Positions 10,528 through 20,759 of a stretch of DNA of 64,000 nucleotides are shown in pieces. The translations under genes were made by a program, and so were the position numbers. The DNA is from Saprolegnia diclina VS20 (Eukaryota > Oomycota > Saprolegniomycetes > Saprolegniales > Saprolegniaceae): positions 700,193-764,192 of the forward strand of contig NW_008246077.1 in NCBI RefSeq assembly GCF_000281045.1, in the 5' to 3' direction. The notes below the pieces were generated by a model. It saw only the letters and a list, made by a program, of their open reading frames with translations, did no database searches and had not been told where the DNA came from. Position 1 is the stretch's first letter. Each line of letters begins with the position of its first letter.

Positions 10528-13500
10528 ATGCAGCGGAAGTACGCGATCTTTGAGGCAATCCGGTCCGGCGACCTACGCCTTGTCCGCGCCGAGCTCACAG
10601 CGACACCGGCTTGCGTCTATGAAAAATCAATTACGGTACGAGCTCCTAGGACGCACGCAGTGCGAGCGACGCTGTAGGGAGCGTTGCCGTACGAAGTGGC
10701 GGTGGACTGCCATCGCTGGGACATGGTTTTGGCGCTACTGCAGCACGACCCCAACCAGCTCGCACCGACCAAAGTACCACGTCGACCATGATACAGATCC
10801 AAAAGGAATGGTGACGTAGAGCCCGTGCCTCCTCGCCGCCGCCATCACCCAGAGCGTACCCGAGTCGGTCTTGATCGAGATCGTTCTTGCCGCGCCCGAC
10901 CACGTGTGTCAGCCGCTCGTATCGTCTTTTCTCGTAGGTACCAGAATGCATGCACTCATAAGGACGACCTCTTGCAGAAGCGAACCGAGTACCCGATCCA
11001 TGCGGTCATTGCCGCCGGCCTCTCGGACACTCTCGACGTCATCTTGCTCCACTGCCCGCACCAACTCGCCATCTGTGACGACGACGGCAACTCGCTCGCG
11101 CACTTGATCTGTCAGTCCTCCACCTTGTCGCTGTCCGTGGTGGCCACGCTCGCCGCGCTCCGGCCGCGTCTCTTGCAAGCGATCACGACCAATGACGACA
11201 ACCAGACGCCGCTCCACTGCGCCATCGAGAGCCGTTGCGCATCGCCCGCCATGCTGGCGTCGTTTCAAGCCGCGCACTCTGGTGAAAATCACACATCCAT
11301 CTGCTTGGTGCGAGACCGACAAGGCTATCTACCACTGCACGTTGCGATGGCCGAGCGCCAGTGGACTACGATGGCCGCGCTCGCAACCTGGTGCCCCGAG
11401 ACCGTCGCCGAGACCGACCCCGTTGGAGACCTCCCGATCCACGTCGCTGCTGCGTATCGGCAATGGGACCTCGTTGAGACGCTCGTGCAGCTGGCACCGG
11501 CCACGGTACCGGTGGTCGATTCCTTCCGCGTATGACGCATGCTGTCTAGGCATCGCGTCGGGACCGGCTTGGTCGGTCGCTTCTCGCCGTCGCTCTCGGT
11601 GGGCAAGCGTGGCACTGCGCCAAGATCCTCGTCGGGCTCGAATTGGACCCGCTCCCGACCTACGACGTCGATGTCGTCATCCAGTTTGAGCAGTGGGATC
11701 TAGCCGCGATGCTCTTGTACGCGATGCGCGAGCCGTTGGTCGATCCCCAGCACACGCTGTACCTCTGCTGCAAGTATGGCGCGCCGTCGTACATTCTCGG
11801 GGCCGTCGCGCCCACCGTCGCTACCATCGAAGCCATCAAGCCGCTCGACATTGCGCTCAAGCACAAGCATTGGGAGACTGCCGCGTGTGTCTTATCGCTG
11901 CACGTAGCGAGCGCCCGCATCAAGAACGCAACGCGGCTCTTGCCACTGCAAGTCGCGGTTGCTCAAGAGGCGCCACCGTGGCTGCTCCAGCGACTCGCAT
12001 CCGCCTATCCCAGCGCCGCGCTCTGTGTCGATGCCCGAGGCAATCCGCTCGTGCACGTCATGAGCTTACGCCAGCGATGGGCCTGCGTCAGTGCGCTACT
12101 GGAGGCGTCGCCGCGCGTCGCCGACACGCGCGACGCTCTCGGGTTCTCGCTGCTCGAGCGCTTGATTGAACGGTATGTGGATGTTGTACGATATTGAAAC
12201 ACGGATATTGTGCATCGTAGCATGGCGCCAGCGACAGTGCTGCTCTGTGCGCTTGCCGCTTCGCCGTTCACGTGTTCGACCAAAGGCATCTGGTGCTTGG
12301 CATCCGTCCTGCAACACTATGCACTCGCGTTGACGGGGCACGACCTTGACACCCTCACAGCGACCGTGGCCAGCCGGTCGTTCGCCGACAGCGCGGGTAA
12401 CTCGGCGCTACACGTGGCCGTTCTGTCTGGCAACGTGCTCTTTTGTCGGTCGCTGCTGCGACGCGCCAACAACATCTTCCTTCGCAACGCCGACGGCCAC
12501 TCGCCGCACGCGCTCGCAATGCAATCGTCAAGTCTCGAGCTGCGCCGACTCTTTGAGCCCCTCGACGGCTCAGCTGGTGGCCTCCCAAACGAGTGGCTGT
12601 CGTCTACAGACTGTGATGGGAAGACGCCGCTCGACCACGCGATATCGGCGGGCGCCTTGCGCGTCGTACAGTGGATGCTGCAAAGAGGCGGCATTGCGTC
12701 CACGCCCATCGAGCGGCTGTCACCACACTCGGACGTGCCGCTGCCAACGCAAGCCGCGATCCGCGCCGAGCTCACTGCTGCGCAGCACAGTCGCCTTGTG
12801 CTCCATGGAAGATACCTTATCGAAGCCATGCCGACTGACAACTCTGACGATACCGTCATGGTGACACGCGCGCTCGACCTGCTCTCGGGAGCGTACGTGC
12901 AACTCCGGGGATATCAAGCGGCCGATACATGTCACGCAGAGTGTGCGCACGTTCAAAGTGTCCAACGCCAGTCGCAGCGCATCTTGGGTGTACTCGATGC
13001 CTTCAGCGACAAGGGCATCTACTACGCGGTCGTCTCGCATGGCGTCGCGCCGCTGCGCACAATCGCAGAACGCTCAAGTACCCAGCGGCATGACATTGCG
13101 TCCTCGCTCGTGCAGGCCATCTACGATCTGCACATCCAAGCCAAATGTGTCGCGTTAGCTCTGGTCGATCGAATCGTCGTACGTATTCTGCGTCACTAAG
13201 GCCTATCGTAGGCAGCCGAGAGCTTTCTCGAGACGAGCAGCTACGAGTACCAGCTCACGGATGCCCTTGCGTGCGTCCCAATGGATGAGGCAGTCGCGAT
13301 CCCACGGCTCTGGACACTCTACGCTACGGCGTCAAAGCGACAGTACATGAGTCCCTGCCTCGCTCGTCAACTGCTCCCAGGTGCATTGTTGGTTGCCTCG
13401 TACTAGCTTGCATCGTCACGGCGTCGGCTAGTGCCCACCACGGAGAGCGCGGACGAAGGAATCGTCGTCACACCGTCCGACAATCTCTGGGGCCTCGGTG

Positions 13501-14876
13501 TCATACTGTACGTACTGTACATGAGATCGCACGCGGCAAAATGCCTCATAGCTACGAGCTTTGGAGTGGCGCGCCGTGGCTTGAAGACCTTGATGCGAAC
13601 CTCTTCTCGGCGATGCACGCGATAGCGCGCCAGGCCGACGACGAGCCGAGCGCCATCGAAACCAAAGTGTGTGCGCGCGGTCTCTCGACAGCGATGAACC
13701 ACGTGTTGTTGCAAATGCTGCTTCCATCGTCGCCCGGTAGCATAACTCGCATTCTGGTGCATCCCATAGCACTATACAGCGTCTCATGCGGCCGTAGCAC
13801 CTCGAGTACTTTGCATCGACGCCAAACGCATCGGCACTGCCGACCGAGCTCGACGCGGACCCAGCAGACGCAACGACGCCGACGATGCTGCAGCGCTACT
13901 CGTCGCACGAGCTCGTCGCCCTCGCTCTCGAGTCGCACCGCCAGCAGTTTTCCAAGGCCTTGCAGCAGCAAGAAGACCATGTCAGAGTCGTCGCCAAGAC
14001 GGAGCGAAAGCTCCAGAAGCTCCAACTCGACCTCGCAACCGCCATGGAGCGCAAGGCCGACGCCGTGTCGGCCCAACTCAGCGCGTTGGAGTCGACGCTG
14101 GCACAGCAGCGCGTCGCGTTGGCAGAGCCTGTCTCGTCTCTCCCACCATCAAACCCTGTAGTCGATGTTGCACCCTCCGATGCGGTCAAGAATGCCCCGA
14201 ATACCAACTGTGTGAGCACCGAAGAGCACATCTGTGCGAGTTATGTCGGGCTGCGCGTGCGCAAGGCGTTTGAGGACGGCAACGTGTACCATGGATCGGT
14301 GCGGGACTCGTACGAGCTCCACCTCAAAACGCAAAATTAGGTTGGCTCGCTGCGGTTTGTGGGTCCGCCTAGCCGGCAAAGTGCGCTCTGGACCATCGAG
14401 TACGACGACGGGGACAGCGAAGACGTTGCAGCCGACGAGCTCGAAGGCCTTCTGCTCGCGCCATTGTCGCTACCAGTTCTTATCCCACGCAAGAAGCCAC
14501 GTCTGCGCGGCCACTTTGCCAAGGACGCCCCACCGATCGGTCGGGTCGTCTGGCTTCTCGCGCATACAAAGCTGGTCGACACGAGCTTGGCGATACAGAC
14601 AACAAGTAACCCTACCCCGCTAGGTGGCGACGGGTGTCGTGTGCTCACCGCCCACCGCACTGCACGTGTCCTCCGACTGCGTCGCGCTCGTCGTTCGCAA
14701 GTACTTTGCAGGTGCCGAGAGCTATTGAATCGAGGACGCAAGAGACGAGCAATCGATGCGTAGGCACACCGACGTCGGTGCGGTCCCAATTTCGCGCCGT
14801 GCAAGGCAAGACGTACATTGTATGGCGCATCTCGCACTGCTTTCTGCCGACCGAGGAGTCGACTTACATTTCCTGA
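10528..14876 (+). CDS. Ankyrin-repeat pseudokinase with coiled coil and Tudor-like domain
   Basis: Thirteen exons: 10528-10635, 10678-10773, 10820-10918, 10963-11505, 11550-12172, 12221-13178, 13212-13380, 13432-13507, 13552-13756, 13798-14309, 14373-14574, 14624-14711 and 14764-14876. The first half holds ankyrin-type repeats (DNQTPLHCAIESR, QGYLPLHVAMAERQ, VGDLPIHVAAAYRQ, AGNSALHVAVLSGN, DGKTPLDHAISAG). A kinase-like fold follows: YMSPCLARQLL at the activation-segment end and SDNLWGLGVILYELWSGAPW for the F helix. The catalytic-loop HRD is replaced (IQAKCVALALVDRIV), so it is probably a pseudokinase. A coiled coil and a Tudor-like block (WTIEYDDGDSED) come next. The overall role is unknown; signalling or scaffold is inferred. 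Its last 13 bases overlap the 3' end of the opposite-strand gene. Confidence 0.8.
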
Positions 14877-17539
14877 AACATGTACTTGGCGTCCTTCTCG
14901 GTCGGTGTTGCGACTTGATCCATTGCCGGTTTCGTCGGCGGCGGCGGTGGTGTCTTGGTCGCGAGCGGCGGCGCCGTCCCGACCATCGACTTTGAGTTGT
15001 CGTCGTCGGCCTCGTCGCCTTCCTTGTACCGGTGCAAACTACGCTCGACAAACGGCGACGTCGTGCTAAACTTGTCGGCGACCCAGATCCGGAGCACTTC
15101 GAGGCATGCATTGTGGGCGCCCTCGGCCTTGTTGTGCAGATTCTTCTCCAGATCCGGGTTGAGTTCGAGCTCCCACTCGGTGCGCACTTCAATGTCCATG
15201 CGGTCGCTCACGACCTACGACATATCAGAGCCGACTCGGAGAGAGCATGGGTACCATCATGAGGAGTGGCACAAACTGCTTGCGCACTTCGCGACGAATG
15301 GCGGGGACTTCAATTGCGCGGGCGCGCAAGTCTTTGGTCGACCGCCCTTGGACAATGTCGGCGAGCCAATTGACGACAAACGAGAATTTGCGCAAACTCG
15401 AGCGGCAAATCTCAAACCGGAGCAGCTCGAGGAGCTCGGCCTCCTGCTTGAGGCGCGGGCAGCGCTGGAGCACGAGCTCCTGGACGCGGCCAAACATCTC
15501 GTCCGTGTTTTCAAGGCCGTGGGCGCCAAAGGCGTAGCAGTTCTCGCACAAGTCGTAGCTACAACAGGGGCACGTCGTGTGCATCGTCAAACGACACGAG
15601 ACGCATACCCTTCGCACGTCGCGCAACGAAACCGGTTGCCAATGATGGGTGTCACCGAGCACACGGCGCAGCGCGAGCCTTGGTGCACAAACTTCTTTTC
15701 AAAGTGCTTGGTGACCGTCTTCTTGGCCGCGGCGGCCGCCATGGAACCAAGCCCGAGGATCGTCTTGGAGAGCCCGCCCCGCCGCGATGACGCCGTGCCG
15801 TCATCGGCACCCAAGAACGAGTTGGAGAGAAGCCCCCCGCGGCGCTCGTCGCCTGTGAACGAGGCGTTCGACGTCCGCCGGCTCGACGCCGTCATGCTCA
15901 TGGAGTTGACTAATACCTCACGCAAAAATGAGCTCGGCAGAGAATGAGGAAAGACTGTGCAGCGTACGGTCCAGCTCGAGGTCCTCGTCGTCGTTGCCGT
16001 CGGGGCGCGAGATGAAGCGCGCGCGATCCGGGTGCAGGTACCGTGCCGTGTGCAGCACGAGTTTGTTGGGCACGTCGTCGGGCCGCGGCCCCAGGAACAA
16101 GTGCGCCGCGAGCTCCGCATGCTGCGTGACGGCGGCGACGTACTCTTCTTCGCGCGGCTCGATCACGAGTTTGAGATCGGTCACCATCATGACGCGCTGC
16201 ATCTGGTAGTACGCGACCTTGAAATGGTGCTTGCCCTTGAGGAGCGGCAAGACAAACTCGGTCATTTCGGTCGCGACCTCGGCCGGGACATTTTGCATGA
16301 CCATGTTGGTCTCCGAGACCACCTTGTCCTACGCGACGCCTCATCTTGGCATTTCGAGCATGACGTGTCTGTCTACCTGCGGGTACTTGGCGGGGTTGCC
16401 GTCGATGAGCTGGCGCAAGATGCGTCCGACGCCTTCGCGGTGCGCAAAGGGCACCTTCTCAATGAAGCCTGTGAGCATATACGGCTCGTACGTCTTGGTG
16501 TAGGGCGAGATGACATCCGTGTGCAGCTGCCACTTGTACTTGGCCTACCTTGCCATCAGCTGTATATTGGCAACGACAAAGAAGGTACCGCGTCTTCGTC
16601 GTCGTCGTGGAAGAAGGCGGGCGCCGGCATCGGTGGCGGTGTCGACGGCGGCGTGTTGGCGATCGAGTCGGTGCTTGCGCGAATGTCCATCTACCGGGTA
16701 TCGTAAGTACCATGCAAGGCACGAGACATATCGACCTTGAGCTGGAGCGCTTGCAGCTGCGACTCCATCTTGGAGACTTCTTCCTGCTTCTCCTTGAGGC
16801 GACTGAGCTGCATCTCTTGCTCCGTCTGCAGCGTCGTCTCGAGACCGGTGATGCGTTCCTTTTGGATTTTGATTTCTTCATCCCGCATCCTAGTACACAA
16901 GGAGATGAGATGAGTGGTAGACCATGAATCGTACTTGATCTCCGTGTCCTTGCGATCCAAGTCCTTGACGAGCAGACCATTTTCGTTGCGGAGCGCGTTG
17001 ACTTCGGCTTGCTGGCAGTTGCCACTGCAGGCCTTGGGCGCCTCGGCCGGCTTGTCCGGGTTGGACTTGACGCTGCTGCGCGAGTTACGAAGACTGTCGC
17101 TTTCGCTCGAGCTGCTCGAGCGACCTGCGCCGGCCAGCGCCGAGTTGAGCGAGTCGAGGTTGCGCCGGCGGTTCTTCTTGTTGCTGGCCTCGAGGGCCGT
17201 GACGAGACCGCGCAGCGCCTCGCTCTCCTCGGTTTTGAACGTAATCTCTTGCTGGAGGAACCCAATCTGCTTGGTGGCCGCGTCGAGCTTGGCTGTCTCG
17301 ACGCTCAAGAGCTCGTTCTCGCGGAAAACGTAGTCGAACTTCTTCTTCCACTCTTGCGCTTCCTTCTTGACCTTGACGTACTCGGACTCGAGGAAGCTCA
17401 TCTCGCGGATCTTGCCGGCCAGCGACTCCTGGAGGATGCGGTTCTGCTCGAGCGCGTTCTGCTTGCGCGCGTAGACCTCTTCATTGCTGTGGAGGCTCTG
17501 GCGGACGCCCAGCGACATGCCATTGCGGTCGTCCTCCAT
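14864..17539 (-). CDS. Coiled-coil protein with ZZ-type zinc finger
   Basis: Eight exons, high to low: 17539-16935, 16889-16736, 16690-16589, 16544-16377, 16328-15968, 15909-15609, 15558-15255 and 15214-14864. The N-terminal ~240 residues are a long Glu/Lys/Leu-rich coiled coil with a Ser-rich break (SSSSSESDSLRNSRSS). The middle is an unrecognised globular region (FIEKVPFAHREGVGRIL, VMVTDLKLVIEPREEE). A ZZ finger follows, split by an intron: HQGSRCAVC, GNRFRCATCEG, then YDLCENCYAFGAHG. The C terminus is Pro/Thr-rich (TKTPPPPPTKPA). ZZ fingers bind protein tails, so an adaptor role is inferred. The start at 17539 is chosen because a TATCCGGAT motif lies 47 bp upstream, which would fall inside the longer ORF beginning at 17668. 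Confidence 0.75.
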
Positions 17540-18150
17540 CCTGCGCCTGACAATTCCGTCAATGAATTTCTGGCACGAAGTCTTTTTATCCGGATGTTCC
17601 GGTCGCCCATTCGAACGTTCGGAAGGGGCAAGACGGCGAGGATGGGCAGGCGGCCGATCCCGACGCATGCTCGCCCTCGACCGCTTGCGACTGCTTCACG
17701 CAGCTGCGCGAACCCATCATCTCGATACTGGTACGCATCGCTCGTGGCCTACACGAGGCGCAACTCGGCCAAGGACGCCCTGCAGAAGAGCGGGTGTCTT
17801 GACAAGGCGACGCCTGGTCTTGAACTCCAGCGCGCGCAAGCTCGACCGCTCTCGGGTCATTCTGGATACTAAGTTATTGGATACCGGCGTTGGCGCGTTG
17901 GGTGCTCGTTAACGGTATCCTGGTGGCTCCAGCAAATCCATACATGGAGTGACGTCGAGCGCACATTCGGCGAGTGAGCGGCGTCGTTGCGATCATCGTC
18001 TTTTGCAGCAGCTCCTCGGATGCGAGTGATGGCAGTACGAGAGCACGTGATGGCAAGTGCAAGTGCGCTACGGGCGTCCAGGGCCGTCGCTGACACGGAC
18101 GCAACCTTGCGTAAACCTCTCGTGCATGGGTTAGCCACTGACGTGCAACG
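17540..18150. other. Stretch without a supportable gene
   Basis: About 600 bp upstream of the ZZ-finger gene. Short open frames exist on both strands, but none joins into a credible multi-exon protein, and I recognise no family. It holds the promoter motif at 17586-17595; otherwise nothing is seen. Confidence 0.4.
17586..17595. promoter_or_regulatory. TTATCCGGAT promoter motif
   Basis: A copy of the recurrent palindrome, 47 bp upstream of the minus-strand start at 17539. Confidence 0.5.
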
Positions 18151-18461
18151 ATGCCATGGTGGAAGCCTACGAGCAGCTCTGTGTCATTGCGAGTGCTCGG
18201 GACGCTGCGGTGGTCGTTTGTTATAAGGCGCAAATCGGGTGGTAAGCTTACATACTTACATACTGTTGTTGAGCAGTGCTTGGTTTCGAGCCGCGGCAAG
18301 AGAGGTGCACGCCCTCGTACGAGCCGTCATGGGGTGGGGCATACGGCGCGCACTGCACTTGGTGCTCTGCCGTCCGAGTCGAACTCTCGGTCGGAGTTGC
18401 GGTTCTCGCAGCGGCAGCACTCGCAGCGGCGACGAATGGCTGCCCTTCTGCCACAAAATGA
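18151..18461 (+). CDS. Possible small two-exon gene, hydrophobic C terminus
   Basis: Exons 18151-18241 and 18277-18461 are joined by a 35-bp intron with a consensus GTAAGC donor, CTTAC branch-like elements and a GAGCAG acceptor. The joined frame gives about 91 residues: a basic N-terminal part (SLRVLGTLRWSFVIRRKSG), a Cys/Trp/Gly-rich middle, and a hydrophobic VELSVGVAVLAAAALAAAT near the end that could be a membrane anchor. No family is recognised. Another frame of the first exon (MVEAYEQLCVIASARDAAVV) also looks protein-like, so the model is uncertain. Confidence 0.3.
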
Positions 18462-18550
18462 AAGAAGACCGTGCAATGTATCAAAATATCAACATGTGGT
18501 CTGTGGCTTGGGCGCTGAGCCGCCCAATTGCATATTTTGTCCATGCGGCG

Positions 18551-18558
18551 TATCCGGA
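18551..18558. promoter_or_regulatory. TATCCGGA promoter motif
   Basis: A copy of the recurrent element about 30 bp before the epimerase start at 18588. Confidence 0.5.
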
Positions 18559-18587
18559 CAAGTTGCAGTCATTTTGGATCGACGAAG

Positions 18588-19484
18588 ATGCCAGTGACGA
18601 CGACGGACGGTGTGGTGGCGCTGACGCACCGCGGGTCGGGCGCGAGCGCCCACGTGCACCTGTATGGCGCCACGGTCACGTCATTCGTGCCTAAAGCCGG
18701 CGCCGAAGACCTGCTCTTTCTCTCGACGCGCGCAGCCTTGAACGGCTCCAAGCCCATCCGCGGTGGCATCCCGCTCGTCTTCCCGCAGTTTGGCGCCGGC
18801 CTCGTGCCCTCGACGCTGCCGTCGCATGGATTTGCACGCACGAGCAAGTGGTCGCTCGTCGAATCGGAGGACCTCGAGGCCTCGACGTCGGCAACGTTTG
18901 CGCTTTCGACTGCCAAGGGCGAGCTGGCCGCTTGGCCACATGCCGTGCGCCTCGTGTACATTGTCACGATCGCGCAGCACCAGCTCACGACGGCGCTGCA
19001 CATCACCAACACGGACACGGACGAGTGGAGCTGCCAGGCGCTTTTGCACACGTACTTGCGCGTCGCGGCGCCGCCGTCGCTGACCAACGACGAGCTCCCG
19101 GGCGTCCGCGTCCATGGCCTCAAGGGCTCGAGCTACATGAGTAAGGTGTCCAACACGACGCAGATTGAAGACCGTGACCACGTGACGATCGCGTCCGAGA
19201 CCGACAGCGTGTACACGGACGCACCCGATACGATCATCGTCCAGGCCGGTGTCGGCAACACCGTGCGCATCGAGAAGCGCGCGTCGCTGCTCGGGGCACG
19301 CGCGCTCCCGAGCGACGCCGTTGTTTGGAACCCATGGACCGAGAAGGCGCATGGCCTTGGCGACTTTGGCGACGAAGAGTACCCGCAAATGCTGTGCGTC
19401 GAGCCTGGCGTCGTCTCGCGCCTCCAGCCCATCCGGCCGGCGGAAACCCTTGTGCTCAAGCAAGTGCTCACGCTCGCTGCGTGA
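18588..19484 (+). CDS. Glucose-6-phosphate 1-epimerase (aldose 1-epimerase-like)
   Basis: Single exon, 298 residues. It interconverts the alpha and beta anomers of hexose 6-phosphates in the cytosol. Family landmarks in order: AHVHLYGATVTSF, SKPIRGGIPLVFPQFG, the conserved LPSHGFART with the catalytic-pocket His, LLHTYLRV, and near the end VVWNPWTEKAHGLGDFGDEE followed by CVEPGVVS, where the catalytic Glu is expected. Length matches the family (about 290-310). The Met at 18588 is preferred over the upstream Met at 18528 because the intervening residues are not conserved-looking and the promoter motif lies at 18551. Confidence 0.9.
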   Translation: MPVTTTDGVVALTHRGSGASAHVHLYGATVTSFVPKAGAEDLLFLSTRAALNGSKPIRGGIPLVFPQFGAGLVPSTLPSHGFARTSKWSLVESEDLEASTSATFALSTAKGELAAWPHAVRLVYIVTIAQHQLTTALHITNTDTDEWSCQALLHTYLRVAAPPSLTNDELPGVRVHGLKGSSYMSKVSNTTQIEDRDHVTIASETDSVYTDAPDTIIVQAGVGNTVRIEKRASLLGARALPSDAVVWNPWTEKAHGLGDFGDEEYPQMLCVEPGVVSRLQPIRPAETLVLKQVLTLAA

Positions 19485-19794
19485 CTCCAGACCCGTCCGA
19501 CAGGAAGCGCAACTGCATATCTCTAATCCAACGCCATGCTGCATTGTCGTTGTGTGTACCATTACATACCGTGCGGTCTTGCTGCATCCGAGGTCCGAGG
19601 TCGAGGACGAGAGCAGCGCTTGCCTTGTACGAGCAGCCCATAGAGTCCAGGTAGTTGGTCCAGCCGACCAGGTCAAGCTGGTGCAAAGACAGCCCGTCTG
19701 GATGCGTCGAGTAGCCACCGATGGATTCTTCAACCCACGTCAGACGGCGTGGGACGTGCTCGTAGTGTTCCGAAAACGACGACCGACCGACCAT
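19468..19794 (-). CDS. Possible small gene of unknown function
   Basis: An open frame of 108 codons with natural-looking composition (SIGGYSTHPDGLSLHQLDL, GWTNYLDSMGCSYKASAALV). It begins 29 bp from the divergent ankyrin gene and ends by overlapping the last 17 bases of the epimerase. A plausible intron (GTATGT to ATTAG, 47 bp, about 19507-19553) lies inside it but leads to no clear end, so the unspliced form is given. No domain is recognised. It could be a chance ORF. Confidence 0.3.
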   Translation of the reverse strand: MVGRSSFSEHYEHVPRRLTWVEESIGGYSTHPDGLSLHQLDLVGWTNYLDSMGCSYKASAALVLDLGPRMQQDRTVCNGTHNDNAAWRWIRDMQLRFLSDGSGVTQRA

Positions 19795-19823
19795 TGGGCT
19801 TTTCTTGCCAGGAAGCTGCCTTC

Positions 19824-20579
19824 ATGAACACGGTCCTGCGCGACCACACGCTCTTCTGCGAGATCACGGGATACCAGCGCGGACTCTTGGACGACCTACG
19901 CCCGCTCTACCGCGAGTGGACGACGATGGTCGATGGCTTTGGCAACATCGTGCATCTTGCGCCGCGCTACAAGCCGTACGCCCTCGCCAGCGAAGTCGCG
20001 GCGCGACCGCCCATCTACACAAGCTTCTACTACCTCGGCTTGGACACGCGACGGCCCGACCCGCGCTTCCTCGTCTATATGGCCGTCGTCATGGGTGACC
20101 TCGACCGCCTCGTGCGATGGCGGCGCTGCATGGACGCACCGCCACCCCGGCTTTTTGCGCTCGCCGTGCGCCATGGCCACCTTCACATACTGACGCATCT
20201 GCATGGTCGTCACCTCATTGATGCATCGTCTGTGGCGCACATGGCGTTGATGGACGTAGCGGCTGCGCATGGCCATGTGGCGATCGTCGACTACCTGCAC
20301 CGCCATGCGCTGGGCACATGCAGCGTCGAGGCCATGGACGCTGCGGCGACCAACGGCCATCTCGAGGTGGTGCGCTACCTGAGCACGCACCGGGACGAAG
20401 GGTGCACGGTGGCGGCGCTCGAAGGCGCGGCGTGCAAAGGCCACGTCCGGATCGTGCAGTTTCTCTTGCTCGGTTATCGCAATCAAGTGCCGGCGTTGCG
20501 GTTTGCCTATGACGTGGCATGGGCCAACGGCCATGGCGACGTGGCCGACGTGCTGCGCCCATACATTTTGACGGCGTAG
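19824..20579 (+). CDS. Ankyrin-repeat protein
   Basis: Single exon, 251 residues from the Met at 19824 (MNTVLRDHTLF). The N-terminal ~110 residues are not a recognised domain. From about residue 95 there are four to five degenerate ankyrin repeats of the GHLxxVxxL type (RHGHLHILTHLHGRH, AHGHVAIVDYLHRH, TNGHLEVVRYLSTH, CKGHVRIVQFLLLG, ANGHGDVADVLRPY). This repeat style is very common in oomycete multigene families. A protein-binding role is expected; partners cannot be told. Confidence 0.75.
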   Translation: MNTVLRDHTLFCEITGYQRGLLDDLRPLYREWTTMVDGFGNIVHLAPRYKPYALASEVAARPPIYTSFYYLGLDTRRPDPRFLVYMAVVMGDLDRLVRWRRCMDAPPPRLFALAVRHGHLHILTHLHGRHLIDASSVAHMALMDVAAAHGHVAIVDYLHRHALGTCSVEAMDAAATNGHLEVVRYLSTHRDEGCTVAALEGAACKGHVRIVQFLLLGYRNQVPALRFAYDVAWANGHGDVADVLRPYILTA

Positions 20580-20759
20580 CCACTTGCGATACACCAACAA
20601 GACGAACTAGACTAGAGTCGTATTAATCGTACGCATCGGAACGAGTTGGGATGGTGGGATGGAGCCCATGGGCGTGGGATCATACATAAGAAGGTGGTTA
20701 TGCACGCGCCTACGATCGGCACGGACGGGGAGCAAGTAGACACAGGAAGGACGTGGGAC

